From assembly GCA_050298535.1 (NCBI GenBank), contig JBNKUI010000087.1, positions 248,001 to 312,000 of the forward strand: a stretch of DNA of 64,000 nucleotides, in the 5' to 3' direction. Shown here in pieces: positions 6,788-16,846 of the stretch (position 1 is its first letter; the number at the start of each line of letters is the position of its first letter). The position numbers and the translations under genes were made by a program. Source of the stretch: JABDMH01 sp050298535 (GTDB lineage: Bacteria > Bacteroidota > Bacteroidia > Chitinophagales > Saprospiraceae). The notes beneath the pieces are model-generated. The model saw only the letters and a program-made list of their open reading frames with translations, was not told where the DNA came from and did not search any database.

Positions 6788-8338
6788 GTGGAAAAAGAAT
6801 TAATTATTAATTCAACCCCAACGGAGGTTGAAATAGCCTTATCGGAAGATAATAGACTCGTCGAACTACATCGTCAGAAAACAAATTCAAAATTTACTGT
6901 TGGCGATATTTTTCTAGGCAGGATCAAAAAGCTGATGCCTGGACTAAATGCGGCATTCGTCGAGATTGGACATCCCAAGGATGCCTTTCTTCACTATACC
7001 GATTTGGGACCGAAGTTGCCCTCTCTCCTTCGATTTACCAACATGGCTATTAATGGAGAGAGTACAACCCATTCTCTGGAACAATTTGATCTGCGAAAAG
7101 AAATTGTCAAGACTGGGAAGATTGATCAGGTGTTAAATCGACGGCATCCCATCCTTGTACAGGTTTTAAAAGAACCCATTTCAACGAAAGGGCCTAGGCT
7201 CAGCTGTGAAATTACCCTGCCGGGCAGGTTCCTCGTATTGACGCCATTCTCCAACGTGGTTTCGGTGTCTAAGAAGATTACTACTGCTGAAGAGCGAAAG
7301 CGGTTGCAAGTATTGATTGAATCGATCAAGCCAAAAAACTTTGGCATCATCGTACGCACCGCCGCGGAAGGCAAGAAGGTTGCACATCTTCATGAAGAGA
7401 TCAGAGACCTGGAGGAAAAATGGAAGAAAATTCATTTGCAACTGAGAAATGCAAAGGCCCCTCTAAAGTTATTAAGCGAACTTGATAAAACCTCCAGCTT
7501 GTTGCGTGATGTATTGACCGATGACTTCAACAACATCGTCGTCAATGACAAGGAGATGTATGATTCGATCAGAGATTATTTAAGTTCGAATGTTCCTGAA
7601 AAAGAGAAGATCGTCCACCTGCATCGTTCGAAAAGGCCACTATTTGACCGTTTCGGGATAACCCGACAGATAAAGTCGTCTTTTGGTAAGACGTATACAA
7701 TGCCAAGCGGCGCTTACCTGGTCATCGAACATACTGAAGCTATGCATGTTGTAGACGTGAATAGCGGGCCAAAAATGGCAAAGAAAAACCAGGATGAAGC
7801 GGTCCTTAACGTGAACCTGGAATCCGCCAAAGAAATTGCGCGTCAATTACGTCTCCGAGATATTGGAGGGTTAATCATTGTGGACTTTATCGATATGCGT
7901 TCATCAGAACATAAAAAACTGCTGGTACGTAAGATGCGTGAATTCATGCAACATGATCGAGCGCAGCATACGGTCCTTCCACTTAGCAGATTTGGACTGA
8001 TGCAGATCACTCGGCAAAGAGTAAGACCTGCCGTAAAGATTGATACGAGTGAAGTCTGTCCGACTTGCCAAGGATCAGGAAAGATTAATGCATCGATTCT
8101 TATCATTGAGGATCTCGAGCGAGATTTGGACTATATCATAAGAAATAGACCCAAGTCAAAATTGAGACTCGAAGTGCATCCATTCATTTTTGCTTTTTTG
8201 AAAAAGGGTTTTCCAAACAGGCAAATGCGATGGTATATAAACCACAATCGCTGGATAAAGATTACTGAAAAATCAGATCTGCATATCAACGAGTATCGAT
8301 TTTATGATGGTAGAGATGATGAGATTCGATTAAACTAA
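6788..8338 (+). CDS. rng: Ribonuclease E/G family protein (RNase G type)
   Basis: RNase G/E cleaves single-stranded AU-rich RNA and matures 16S rRNA 5' ends. The 516-aa protein has an S1 domain split by an insertion (about 37-130), the 5'-sensor and catalytic regions, the two catalytic aspartates in VVDVNSG (Asp323) and GLIIVDFIDM (Asp366), and the zinc-link CPTC (424-427) used for dimerisation. It lacks the long C-terminal scaffold of E. coli RNase E, so RNase G is the better name. The start is GTG at 6788. It is followed after 7 bp by a glycosyltransferase gene. Confidence 0.93.
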   Translation: MEKELIINSTPTEVEIALSEDNRLVELHRQKTNSKFTVGDIFLGRIKKLMPGLNAAFVEIGHPKDAFLHYTDLGPKLPSLLRFTNMAINGESTTHSLEQFDLRKEIVKTGKIDQVLNRRHPILVQVLKEPISTKGPRLSCEITLPGRFLVLTPFSNVVSVSKKITTAEERKRLQVLIESIKPKNFGIIVRTAAEGKKVAHLHEEIRDLEEKWKKIHLQLRNAKAPLKLLSELDKTSSLLRDVLTDDFNNIVVNDKEMYDSIRDYLSSNVPEKEKIVHLHRSKRPLFDRFGITRQIKSSFGKTYTMPSGAYLVIEHTEAMHVVDVNSGPKMAKKNQDEAVLNVNLESAKEIARQLRLRDIGGLIIVDFIDMRSSEHKKLLVRKMREFMQHDRAQHTVLPLSRFGLMQITRQRVRPAVKIDTSEVCPTCQGSGKINASILIIEDLERDLDYIIRNRPKSKLRLEVHPFIFAFLKKGFPNRQMRWYINHNRWIKITEKSDLHINEYRFYDGRDDEIRLN

Positions 8339-8345
8339 CAGTCAT

Positions 8346-9392
8346 GTGAAACGGGTCCTGGTCGCAGCTCTAAACTGGGGTCTTGGTCATGCAAGTCGCT
8401 CCATTCCACTCATTGACACGTTGATTGAGATGGAGTATGAGGTTATCATAGCTTCTGATGGTGCTGCAGGTGAGCTACTCATTCGTGAATACCCGGATTT
8501 GACTTATATAGAGCTTCCCGCATATGATATTCGGCAGCCTGTTAGTGCGAGTTATTTACACTGGTTCCGACAGTATTTCAAGATAAGGAAGGCTGTTGCA
8601 GCAGAGTGGAGAGAAGTACAGGATATCATAACCAAACATAGAATCCAATATATTATCTCTGACAATCGCTATGGTGTCTATCATGCAAAAACACCTTGCT
8701 ATCTTGTCACACATCAACTCCGACTGGCAACACCCTGGCCGACGAATATCATACCGAATCAAATTATTAAAAAATGGATCGAGAAATTTGATGCCTGTTG
8801 GATACCGGATTTCAGCCCCCCTCATGCGATTGCCCATGATTTGCATGCAGGTTCATCAATAAGCATCCCTTTGGAGTACATGGGTTTACAAAGTAGACTT
8901 TACCACGAGGATCTACCCCATATCTATGATTTTGCGGTTATAATATCAGGCCCAGAACCTGGAAGAACCTTTTTTGAGAAAGCACTTCGAAATGCATTGA
9001 CCGGTATCCCATGTAGCCAGGTTTGGGTGCTGGGGAAACCAGTGGACAAACCTGAAGTAAATGCTCAATCAAATTGGCACCATTACCAACCAAGTGAAGG
9101 CATTAATGACATTTTCAATCAAACAAAAATTATCATTGCCCGAGCCGGATATAGTACGATAATGGACTGTCTAAAACTCAAAAAGAAGGCGATTCTTGTG
9201 ATTACATCGGGTCAGCCTGAACAAAGATACCTGGCAAATTTCTTAAGAAAGTATTCATGCTTCCGTGTGATTTCTGAAAGTGAGATATCTAACATTCCCC
9301 ATCTAATCGGCGATTTATCTGAGCGTAATGTTCAATTCCCACTCATGCCTACCTTGGATCTACGGGCATTTTTAAGACGGGGTCTTGGGTGA
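8346..9392 (+). CDS. MurG-like glycosyltransferase (GT28-type fold)
   Basis: The 348-aa protein has the GT-B layout. It starts with VLVAALNWGLGHASRSIPL, a glycine-rich acceptor loop like that of MurG and related enzymes, and the C-terminal half contains IIARAGYSTIMDCLKLKKKAI and SGQPEQRYLANFL, which match the nucleotide-sugar site of GT28-like proteins. The substrate cannot be told. The GTG start at 8346 is chosen because the ATG two bases earlier runs at once into a stop. It lies 7 bp after the RNase G gene and overlaps the convergent pth by 21 nt. Confidence 0.82.
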   Translation: MKRVLVAALNWGLGHASRSIPLIDTLIEMEYEVIIASDGAAGELLIREYPDLTYIELPAYDIRQPVSASYLHWFRQYFKIRKAVAAEWREVQDIITKHRIQYIISDNRYGVYHAKTPCYLVTHQLRLATPWPTNIIPNQIIKKWIEKFDACWIPDFSPPHAIAHDLHAGSSISIPLEYMGLQSRLYHEDLPHIYDFAVIISGPEPGRTFFEKALRNALTGIPCSQVWVLGKPVDKPEVNAQSNWHHYQPSEGINDIFNQTKIIIARAGYSTIMDCLKLKKKAILVITSGQPEQRYLANFLRKYSCFRVISESEISNIPHLIGDLSERNVQFPLMPTLDLRAFLRRGLG

Positions 9393-10016
9393 TTTCTTTT
9401 TGTTGAACTGAGTCATCGCCCTATCGATACCAATAGATGTGAAAGCATGAACCGTTTCACAGATGGCAGGTAACGACTGTGCGATTTGATCCCACTCTCC
9501 TTGCTTCCATTTTCCAAGTACATAATCCACTTGTTGACCCCGGTGAAAATCATTCCCGATTCCGATGCGGAGTCTGGGATAATTACTGGTCTGCATGACC
9601 TCCTCAACACTTTTCAACCCATTGTGACTACCAGCACCACCTTTCTTCTGCAACTTGAAGACGCCTATATCAAATTGTAATTCATCGACTAATACCAACC
9701 AATTATTTGACTGGATCTTCAGCTTCTGCACCCAATAACGTATAGCTTTTCCACTGAGGTTCATGTAGGTGGAAGGCTTGAGGAGGTATATCTGACGCCC
9801 ACGATGTTTGTATTGGGCAAAGTCACCCAATTGCTCATGTTTAAACGAAACACCAGCTGCTTCGGCTAGTGCATCAATCACTTCAAACCCAATATTGTGA
9901 CGGGTATGGTCATATTCAGCACCCATATTTCCCAAGCCAACAATTAAGTACTTCATGTCTGCAGCTATTTCATCTTTCCTGGTAAAATAACTGTGAAAGT
10001 ATTTAATCAAGTTCAT
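9372..10016 (-). CDS. pth: Peptidyl-tRNA hydrolase
   Basis: Pth releases peptides from peptidyl-tRNA that drops off the ribosome. The core begins at MKYLIVGLGN (residue 21), followed by the catalytic-histidine block YDHTRHNIGFEVID, KPSTYMNLSG, VLVDELQFDIG, GGAGSHNGLKSVEE and the RLRIGIG block. All key residues are present (the usual DD of VVHDD is DE here). The listed start adds 20 residues; the ATG at 9956 would give the standard 194-aa form. The 3' end overlaps the convergent glycosyltransferase gene. Confidence 0.95.
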   Translation of the reverse strand: MNLIKYFHSYFTRKDEIAADMKYLIVGLGNMGAEYDHTRHNIGFEVIDALAEAAGVSFKHEQLGDFAQYKHRGRQIYLLKPSTYMNLSGKAIRYWVQKLKIQSNNWLVLVDELQFDIGVFKLQKKGGAGSHNGLKSVEEVMQTSNYPRLRIGIGNDFHRGQQVDYVLGKWKQGEWDQIAQSLPAICETVHAFTSIGIDRAMTQFNKKKSPKTPS

Positions 10017-10053
10017 TTTGTCATGATACGGAATTGGCTCGTATTTTTAGAGT

Positions 10054-11091
10054 GTGATTACTGCCAGATTTTATGATGTCTTAAACTTTATCGGCAAGCT
10101 GTCATTTCGACGGATAGTCAATGCAGTCCAGATACTGGGATCCTACTATCTCAGCAAGTATTCTAAAGTTAGTAAGCATTGGGGAGACCCGATTAGCATG
10201 AGTGTAGAACCTACGACAGCCTGCAATCTTCGCTGTCCTGAATGTCCCAGTGGTTTGCGCTCTTTTTCCAGAGCGACCGGCAATCTTAAGCTGGACTATT
10301 TCAAATCTATCATTGACCAGACACACCACCAGTTAATCTATCTCATCCTCTATTTCCAGGGCGAGCCCTATTTGAATCCCAGATTCTTTGATATGATAGA
10401 TTACGCTCAAAAAAAACGGCTCTATACCATTACTTCTACGAATGGGCATTTCCTGGACAGCGAAAATGCCAGGAAAACGGTGGAATCAGGGTTGGATCGA
10501 TTATTAATCTCAATCGATGGTGCTACCCAGGAAACGTATGAGTCCTACCGTAAGGGGGGTAAGCTATCTACGGTACTTGAAGGTGTGAAAAACCTGGTTT
10601 CTTGGAAGCGAGAGCTACACTCTAAGAAGCCATATATCGTGTTTCAGTTTTTGGTTGTCAAACCCAATGAACACGAAATCGGTGCCATCGAAGACTTGGC
10701 CAACGAATTAGGAGTAGATGAGTTGAAGTTGAAAACTGCACAGGTATATGACTATAAGAAGGGTCATGCATTAATACCCGAAAATGCGCAATATGCCAGA
10801 TATATACCGAATGAAGATGGTGAATACATGTTGAAGTATAAATTGACAGATCATTGTTGGAAAATGTGGCATAGTGCGGTCATCACATGGGATGGTCAAG
10901 TGGTTCCCTGCTGTTTTGATAAAGATGCAACTCATTCCATGGGACACCTGGAGCAAAAGTCATTCAGTGAAATCTGGCGTGATACTCCATACAAGGAATT
11001 TAGAACAAAAATCTTACAGGGACGCAACACCATTGACATCTGTAGCAATTGCACGGAAGGTTGCAAAGTTTGGACCACTAAAGCAGTTTAA
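10054..11091 (+). CDS. Radical SAM / SPASM domain protein
   Basis: The CxxxCxxC motif CNLRCPEC (57-64) binds the catalytic 4Fe-4S cluster and SAM. A SPASM-type C-terminal domain supplies further cysteines for auxiliary clusters (CW near 270, PCCFD near 289 and CSNCTEGC near 331-338). Members of this group modify peptides or small metabolites; no precursor peptide gene is obvious nearby, so the substrate is unknown. The 345-aa frame starts at GTG 10054, 37 bp from the divergent pth gene. The downstream TPR protein (65 bp away) may be co-transcribed. Confidence 0.88.
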   Translation: MITARFYDVLNFIGKLSFRRIVNAVQILGSYYLSKYSKVSKHWGDPISMSVEPTTACNLRCPECPSGLRSFSRATGNLKLDYFKSIIDQTHHQLIYLILYFQGEPYLNPRFFDMIDYAQKKRLYTITSTNGHFLDSENARKTVESGLDRLLISIDGATQETYESYRKGGKLSTVLEGVKNLVSWKRELHSKKPYIVFQFLVVKPNEHEIGAIEDLANELGVDELKLKTAQVYDYKKGHALIPENAQYARYIPNEDGEYMLKYKLTDHCWKMWHSAVITWDGQVVPCCFDKDATHSMGHLEQKSFSEIWRDTPYKEFRTKILQGRNTIDICSNCTEGCKVWTTKAV

Positions 11092-11156
11092 GACTTTGAT
11101 TTGTAACGAAATATGCCGACCTTAGATTTTCCACGGTGAAATCTTGATATCGACTA

Positions 11157-12173
11157 ATGTTTTTCAAAAGTATCTTTCAGGGAAACTTGCAATTTGGAAA
11201 TCCAAAAAGCTATGAAAAGGTGATCAAAATGTATGATCATCGGGTTGAGAACTATTACAAGACAGATGTACTTTTCAAAGTAGAAGAGGTTTTCAATAGC
11301 GAAACCTACGCCCTGAACATTCCCCGATTTGTTTCTAACATTACAGATAAAAGCTGGAAAAATACAGTTGATCTCTTTCAATATGTAGCCCAATTTGCCA
11401 TCTCAGGCAACATAGGCGCTTGGCTCACCCAGGAGGGTAAAATCCTGAGATATGCTTGGATTGAACCCAAGGGTGACAAAGCTGTAGTGCAAAAGTTTTT
11501 GAAGGGTAGAAAATTGCTTGAGCAAGAAGGTAATGAAGAGGCAGCAGAGAAAGCACTTACAAAAGCCATTGAACTATACGATCAACATGCACAAGCATAT
11601 GAACGGAGAGGATATGTAAACTTCCTCTTGAAGAAGTATCATGATGCTCAACGTGATTTTGGTAAGGCTATAGACCATGATATTAGTAACGCTCCCGCTT
11701 ACTATGGTCGGGCCAGAATAAAAATGTTAAACGAAGACTGGGAAGGCTCTATCAAAGACCTGTCGATGGCCGTAAAGAGTTCCCTTGCGCTTCAGGACAT
11801 TCATTGGACTGCCAGAAGATTAAAGGGCGAATGTCATTTGAAACTAGGTCAATATAAGGAGGCAGAATTTGAATTCAAGTTCTTTAATCGAAGAAAATTC
11901 AAAGCTGACAGTGTAAACTCACCCTTTATTCGTAAGACACTGTTTAATCATGCTCGTGCACTGATACAGCTTGAAAGATATCCTGAAGCATTGGAGACTT
12001 TGGAGAAAGTATTAAAGGCCAAACCAGGAAACGATCAGTTGACCGAAGCGGATATCCTCATCGAAAGAGGAATTGCCCGTAAACATGCAGGCAAGAACGG
12101 ATTTCTCTCGGATTGGAATCAGGCTAAAAAGCTGGGTTCGAAGCAGGCCGAAAGACTACTCCAGGAGCAATAA
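11157..12173 (+). CDS. TPR-repeat protein of unknown role
   Basis: The 338-aa protein lacks a signal peptide. After an N-terminal part of about 100 residues (with FQYVAQFAISGNIGAWL) it shows several TPR units, such as LTKAIELYDQHAQAYERRGY (about 140-160), FGKAIDHDISNAPAYYGRAR and ALETLEKVLKAKPGNDQL. It is probably a cytoplasmic scaffold. A TAGATTTT element at about 11127-11134 is a 7 of 8 match to the -7 consensus. I do not recognise a named family. Confidence 0.8.
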   Translation: MFFKSIFQGNLQFGNPKSYEKVIKMYDHRVENYYKTDVLFKVEEVFNSETYALNIPRFVSNITDKSWKNTVDLFQYVAQFAISGNIGAWLTQEGKILRYAWIEPKGDKAVVQKFLKGRKLLEQEGNEEAAEKALTKAIELYDQHAQAYERRGYVNFLLKKYHDAQRDFGKAIDHDISNAPAYYGRARIKMLNEDWEGSIKDLSMAVKSSLALQDIHWTARRLKGECHLKLGQYKEAEFEFKFFNRRKFKADSVNSPFIRKTLFNHARALIQLERYPEALETLEKVLKAKPGNDQLTEADILIERGIARKHAGKNGFLSDWNQAKKLGSKQAERLLQEQ

Positions 12174-12220
12174 TTGCGCATATACATTCAACTTTATTGA
12201 TCCCCCGTCAGAATTATTAG

Positions 12221-14197
12221 TTGACGTCTAGCGTTGAACTCTTTGAATTTCTAAAACTATACAAGTTGATAAGCTATCATCTAGTGACACCGGGTATTCT
12301 CTGTGCCTTTTTTCTTGGTTTGAATAGTATGGAATTGCAGGCTCAGACCAGTAAGAAGGTGATCAGACAGATTGAGAAGCTCGAGGAGCTGGGAAAGACA
12401 TCTATTGAACAAAGAGATCTGGCCGGGGCTGAAGGCACCTATTTGGAGATTCTTCAGCTGGATAGTCAGCATGTGGAGGCACTTACGAAGTTGGGTGCCA
12501 TCTATTTTCAACAAGGAGATATCTCTCAGAGTAAGAACTATTATGAAAAAGCCTTGACCCTGGGGGCTAATCATTCAGGTATATCATATCAATTGGGCGA
12601 GATATGCTGGCAATTAAAAGACTATCGTAACGCATCCAGGTATTTTTCAGAATTTCTCGAGAGTAATTCAAGAAACCCCAGCATGCGGGGTGTGGCAGAA
12701 AAAAAACAACGGGACGCAACATTTCGATTGAACCAGAAAAAATCGAGCAGTTCTGTCGTTGCCGTGCCGTTGCCCGCTACTATTAATACCTCTTCTTTTG
12801 AATATCTACCCGCTATTCCGGCGACTGGTGACTTTATGGTTTTTACCCGGCGAGTGCAGGGCCAGGAGGACTTCTTCATTAGCGAGTTTGAGAACGGTGC
12901 GTGGGCACAATCCAGACCTATATCAGATCTCAACACCTATGAAAATGAAGGTGCGCATTGTGTATCTGCAGATGGCAGTCTCCTGGTATTTACTGCCTGC
13001 GGCAGGAAAGATGGAGTGGGAAGTTGCGATCTCTATTTCTCTACAAGACAGGACCAGGGATGGAGCAAACCCAGAAATCTCGGATCTCAGGTGAATTCCA
13101 AAGCATGGGATGGACAACCTAGTTTTTCTCCGGATGGTAGGACACTGTATTTTTCGAGCAGCAGACCAGGTGGTGCAGGGGGCCGTGATATATATACAAT
13201 TCGCCGTACCGCTGATGGATGGGCTGTACCAGTAAACCTTGAAATAATCAATACCAAAGACGATGAAGAATCCCCCTTTATACATCCAGATAACCAAACG
13301 CTTTACTTCATGTCTACGGGACATCCAGGGTTTGGTGGCTCCGACTTGTTTCTTTCCAGAAAACAAGGAAGCAGCTGGACAGAACCAGTGAATATGGGGC
13401 CAGAGATAAATACCGAGGGTAATGAGGGTGCGATTCATATCGATATAGGAGGAAGTACAGGTTATTTTGCAAGAGAAAAAATGGCCGATGGTGGCCAGGA
13501 GCGTGATATTGATATTTATCAGTATCCCATCCCTACCGACAAACGACCTACTCCGGCTACATATGCTCAGATCAACGTCTTGGATGCTACAACCAAAGAA
13601 TTGATTATAGCCACAGTGGATGTTTTTAACCTGACAGATTCATTACCTTTTACACGTGCCAGGACTAATGCAGAAGGTGAGCTCCTCATATGCATTGCAA
13701 AAGGGAAAGACTACGCCATAAATATTGATAAGCGGGGATATCTTCCCTACAGTGAAAATATTAATTTGGAGGGACAAGGCTCCATCCTTAAACCGCATCC
13801 AATTGAGGCCTACCTCCGACCGATTTCTGAGGAAAGACTTGAGGCTGCGGACGAAGTATTTGTCTTACGAAATATATTCTTTGAAACAGGAAGTGCTGAG
13901 CTATTGGATAAGTCATTTTTTGAATTGGACAAATTGGTTGATTTACTAGAGGCCACGCCTAAATTAGGATTGGAGATTCAGGGTCATACCGACAATATTG
14001 GAACCCCAGGGGCCAATCAAGAGCTGAGTTTGGGCAGGGCCAAATCGGTATATGATTTTCTTGTGAGTTCAGGCGTTTCGGCGGATCGTCTCACCTACAA
14101 GGGATATGGAGAGACAGAGCCCATTGCCTCAAATGATACTGAGCAGGGCAGACAACAAAATCGTAGAACAGCTTTTAAGGTACGTAGCAACGAATAG
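12221..14197 (+). CDS. PorE-like TPR / beta-propeller / OmpA protein
   Basis: The 658-aa protein has a signal sequence (about 13-41), TPR repeats (about 50-150), a PD40/WD40-like beta-propeller (about 190-440, with repeated SPDGRTLYFSSSRPGG-type blades), a carboxypeptidase-regulatory-like domain (about 450-525) and a C-terminal OmpA peptidoglycan-binding domain (about 545-655, with GHTDNIGTPGANQELSLGRA). This order and length match PorE of the Porphyromonas gingivalis T9SS, which links the secretion complex to peptidoglycan. Bacteroidota carry several such proteins, so the T9SS role is likely but not proven. The start is a TTG at 12221. Confidence 0.85.
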   Translation: MTSSVELFEFLKLYKLISYHLVTPGILCAFFLGLNSMELQAQTSKKVIRQIEKLEELGKTSIEQRDLAGAEGTYLEILQLDSQHVEALTKLGAIYFQQGDISQSKNYYEKALTLGANHSGISYQLGEICWQLKDYRNASRYFSEFLESNSRNPSMRGVAEKKQRDATFRLNQKKSSSSVVAVPLPATINTSSFEYLPAIPATGDFMVFTRRVQGQEDFFISEFENGAWAQSRPISDLNTYENEGAHCVSADGSLLVFTACGRKDGVGSCDLYFSTRQDQGWSKPRNLGSQVNSKAWDGQPSFSPDGRTLYFSSSRPGGAGGRDIYTIRRTADGWAVPVNLEIINTKDDEESPFIHPDNQTLYFMSTGHPGFGGSDLFLSRKQGSSWTEPVNMGPEINTEGNEGAIHIDIGGSTGYFAREKMADGGQERDIDIYQYPIPTDKRPTPATYAQINVLDATTKELIIATVDVFNLTDSLPFTRARTNAEGELLICIAKGKDYAINIDKRGYLPYSENINLEGQGSILKPHPIEAYLRPISEERLEAADEVFVLRNIFFETGSAELLDKSFFELDKLVDLLEATPKLGLEIQGHTDNIGTPGANQELSLGRAKSVYDFLVSSGVSADRLTYKGYGETEPIASNDTEQGRQQNRRTAFKVRSNE

Positions 14198-14198
14198 C

Positions 14199-15605
14199 AT
14201 GGGAAGACGAAAAAAGAAGGTCTGGCACAATGTGAAAGTGACCGGCCTGGCGGACAAGGGCATGGCTGTCGGAAGAAACGAAGAAGGACAGGTGGTGTTT
14301 CTCTCCGATGTAGTGCCTGGAGATACAGTAGATGCGCTCCTTTTGGGCAAGAAAAAGGGTGTTTGGCGAGGAGTCCCGCAGCAATTTGTGCACTATTCAA
14401 GTGATCGGGTAGATGAAAAATGTCAACACTTTCAGGATTGTGGAGGATGTAAGTGGCAGCATTTTGCCTATGATGCACAGCTTAGGGAAAAGGAAACTAT
14501 CGTTCGGGATGCCATGCAGCGAATTGCGCAGATAGAAATTGAGGAATTCAGACCGATCATAGGATCAAGCAAGATCTTTGGCTACCGCAATAAAATGGAG
14601 TATTCATTCTCTAATCGAAGATGGAAGACTAAAGAGGAGATCAAAGAGGATGACATCCAGAGCAATACTGATGCGCTTGGTCTTCATCCTCCCGGATTCT
14701 TCGATAAGGTGGTGAACATCACTACGTGCTGGCTCCAGGAGGAACCTTCAAACGCTATTCGAAATTTTGTACGGGAATATGCCGAGGAACATCAGCTAGC
14801 CTTCTTTGACCCTGTAAATCATAAAGGCTTTTTACGGAATATGATCTTACGTAATAACCGGAATGGTGAATGGATGTTAGTCGTTAGTTTTTTTGAGGAT
14901 AAACCCCGGCTGATTAAGTCTTTACTGAAAGCCATCATTGATAAGTTTCCCGCACTCACTTCTGTATTTTATGTGGTCAACCAGAAAAAGAATGATACGC
15001 TCTTTGATCAGGAGTTTATTCATTTCTTCGGTACAGCTTCCTTGCAAGAAACACTCGGAGATATCGAATACCAGATTCGTCCTAAGTCATTTTTTCAGAC
15101 AAATACCTATCAGGCAGAGACACTTTATGAAGTGGCCAAGGAAATGGCGGGATTGCAGGGATCAGAAATGGTCTATGATCTGTATACAGGTATAGGCAGT
15201 ATTGCTGCTTACATAGCAGATCAATGTCGCACAGTAGTTGGTATAGAAGAAGTTGAAGATGCTATTCTAGACGCCAGAGAGAATGCAAGAGCGAATGGAA
15301 TAGACAACGCCCATTTTTATGCAGGAGATGTGCGACGTGTTTTTACACAAGGCTTGATGGAAAATCACGGACGCCCAGATGTAGTCATTACAGATCCCCC
15401 AAGGGGAGGTATGCACGAAGATGTAACCAGAACCATCATGGACATGAACCCGAAAACAATAATATATATAAGTTGTAATCCAGCAACTCAAGCTAGGGAT
15501 ATTAAGATCCTATCTGAATCATATCAGGTAAAAACTATGCAACCTGTTGATATGTTTCCCCATACAAACCATATTGAAAATGTGGCAAAATTGGTTAGAA
15601 AGTGA
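14199..15605 (+). CDS. rlmD: 23S rRNA (uracil-C5)-methyltransferase RlmD
   Basis: RlmD-type enzymes use SAM to make 5-methyluridine in 23S rRNA. The 468-aa protein has an N-terminal TRAM domain, a 4Fe-4S cysteine set (Cys75, Cys81, Cys84 in CQHFQDCGGC plus a later Cys in TTCWL), the SAM site VYDLYTGIGSIAAYIA, TDPPRGGMHEDV, and the catalytic loop YISCNPATQARD. The start ATG at 14199 directly follows the stop of the OmpA gene; a longer frame from 14106 would overlap that gene and has no homology. The downstream 120-aa gene overlaps its stop by 4 nt. Confidence 0.93.
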   Translation: MGRRKKKVWHNVKVTGLADKGMAVGRNEEGQVVFLSDVVPGDTVDALLLGKKKGVWRGVPQQFVHYSSDRVDEKCQHFQDCGGCKWQHFAYDAQLREKETIVRDAMQRIAQIEIEEFRPIIGSSKIFGYRNKMEYSFSNRRWKTKEEIKEDDIQSNTDALGLHPPGFFDKVVNITTCWLQEEPSNAIRNFVREYAEEHQLAFFDPVNHKGFLRNMILRNNRNGEWMLVVSFFEDKPRLIKSLLKAIIDKFPALTSVFYVVNQKKNDTLFDQEFIHFFGTASLQETLGDIEYQIRPKSFFQTNTYQAETLYEVAKEMAGLQGSEMVYDLYTGIGSIAAYIADQCRTVVGIEEVEDAILDARENARANGIDNAHFYAGDVRRVFTQGLMENHGRPDVVITDPPRGGMHEDVTRTIMDMNPKTIIYISCNPATQARDIKILSESYQVKTMQPVDMFPHTNHIENVAKLVRK

Positions 15606-15964
15606 AGAAAGTAAGTAAGAAATCGCAATTCCTGGTTTTAGAAAAGGAACTGAAACCTTATTTAGGAATCATGGCCAGGGCCGCGGATGCTATACGGGAA
15701 AAGGAAGTCTCTGAGTATCCCATTCTGGTGGTGCATCAGCAACAAGTAGAGTTAGGCATAGAAGTGATTGACAGGAATAAGGTCAAAGGAAACTGGTCGG
15801 TGAATGCAAGTACTCTGGAGGAGTTTGCTATGAAGCAGGTCATACAGACGGAAAAAATAGAAGACTTTCAAGGCGTTTATAAGGATCCTGGACATCATTT
15901 ATGTTTATTTGTACTAAGTGAGCTGGGAGCACAATTTATTTTTATAAGACGTCAAGATTCATAA
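15602..15964 (+). CDS. Conserved hypothetical 120-aa protein
   Basis: No family is recognised with confidence. The protein is soluble, with an N-terminal helix, a hydrophobic strand (PILVVHQQQVELGIEVI) and a C-terminal strand pair (HHLCLFVLSELGAQFIFI), the look of a small alpha/beta domain. The GTG start overlaps the rlmD stop and the next gene (rfbA) begins 3 bp after its stop, so it is part of a tightly packed operon. Confidence 0.75.
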   Translation: MKKVSKKSQFLVLEKELKPYLGIMARAADAIREKEVSEYPILVVHQQQVELGIEVIDRNKVKGNWSVNASTLEEFAMKQVIQTEKIEDFQGVYKDPGHHLCLFVLSELGAQFIFIRRQDS

Positions 15965-15967
15965 TTA

Positions 15968-16846
15968 ATGAAAGGAATAATATTGGCTGGTGGGTTAGGT
16001 ACAAGACTATATCCACTGACCCTTGCAGTGAGTAAGCAATTGATGCCGGTTTATGATAAGCCGATGATCTACTATCCGCTATCAACTTTATTGACTGCTG
16101 GTATCAGGGATGTCCTTATAATCTCCACACCCAAGGACCTACCCATGTTTGAAAAATTATTGGGAGATGGTAGTGAACTAGGTTGTAACTTTCAATATGC
16201 TGAACAAGCAGAACCAAAAGGACTGGCGGAGGCTTTTATCATTGGTGAACCATTCATTGGCAGTGATGGAGCATCCTTGATCCTTGGCGACAATATTTTT
16301 TACGGCAATGGTCTGGACAGCATTTTAGAAGATGCCTTTGATCCGAATGGCGGGCTGGTGTTCGCATACCAGGTGGCAGATCCCGAGAGATATGGTGTTG
16401 TAAAGTTTGATGAACATCGGAATGTAATTTCGATAGAGGAAAAACCTACTGCACCCAAATCGAATTTTGCAGTGCCCGGCCTTTATTTTTATGACAATCA
16501 GGTAGTTGACATAGCCCGAAATTTAGAACCCAGCCCACGAGGTGAACTGGAGATCACGGATGTAAACAGGATCTACCTGGAGATGGGCAAATTGAAAGTC
16601 TCCCTGCTCAGCCGGGGAATCGCCTGGCTAGATACGGGCACGCATGAATCACTCATTCAGGCCGGTCAGTTTGTGCAGGCTATTGAGGATCGACAGGGTT
16701 TGAAAATTGGTTGCATCGAGGAAGTAGCTTTCCAAAAAGGATTTATTTCAGAAGAGCAATTGGAGCAGCTTGCCCACAAGTATCTCAAAAGTGGCTATGG
16801 TGAGTACTTACTTAAACTTCTTAAGGAACCGCACTTTGTTAGCTAG
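15968..16846 (+). CDS. rfbA: Glucose-1-phosphate thymidylyltransferase
   Basis: RfbA/RmlA joins dTTP and glucose-1-phosphate to dTDP-glucose, the first step to dTDP-L-rhamnose. The 292-aa protein has the nucleotide-binding signature LAGGLGTRLYPLT, SKQLMPVYDKPMIYYPLS, the metal-site LILGDNIFYG, IEEKPTAPKSNFAVPGLYFYD and WLDTGTHESL. All active-site blocks are present and the length is standard. The other rml genes are not in the window. Its end overlaps the convergent VWA gene by 8 nt. Confidence 0.96.
   Translation: MKGIILAGGLGTRLYPLTLAVSKQLMPVYDKPMIYYPLSTLLTAGIRDVLIISTPKDLPMFEKLLGDGSELGCNFQYAEQAEPKGLAEAFIIGEPFIGSDGASLILGDNIFYGNGLDSILEDAFDPNGGLVFAYQVADPERYGVVKFDEHRNVISIEEKPTAPKSNFAVPGLYFYDNQVVDIARNLEPSPRGELEITDVNRIYLEMGKLKVSLLSRGIAWLDTGTHESLIQAGQFVQAIEDRQGLKIGCIEEVAFQKGFISEEQLEQLAHKYLKSGYGEYLLKLLKEPHFVS

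Noticed and set aside
12923..13438. 171-codon - strand frame
   Set aside because: It is an antisense shadow of the PorE-like gene's propeller repeats, rich in Cys, Trp and Ile as expected for such shadows.
14106..14198. 31-codon N-terminal extension of RlmD
   Set aside because: It lies within the OmpA-domain gene and lacks family similarity; the ATG at 14199 gives the standard protein.
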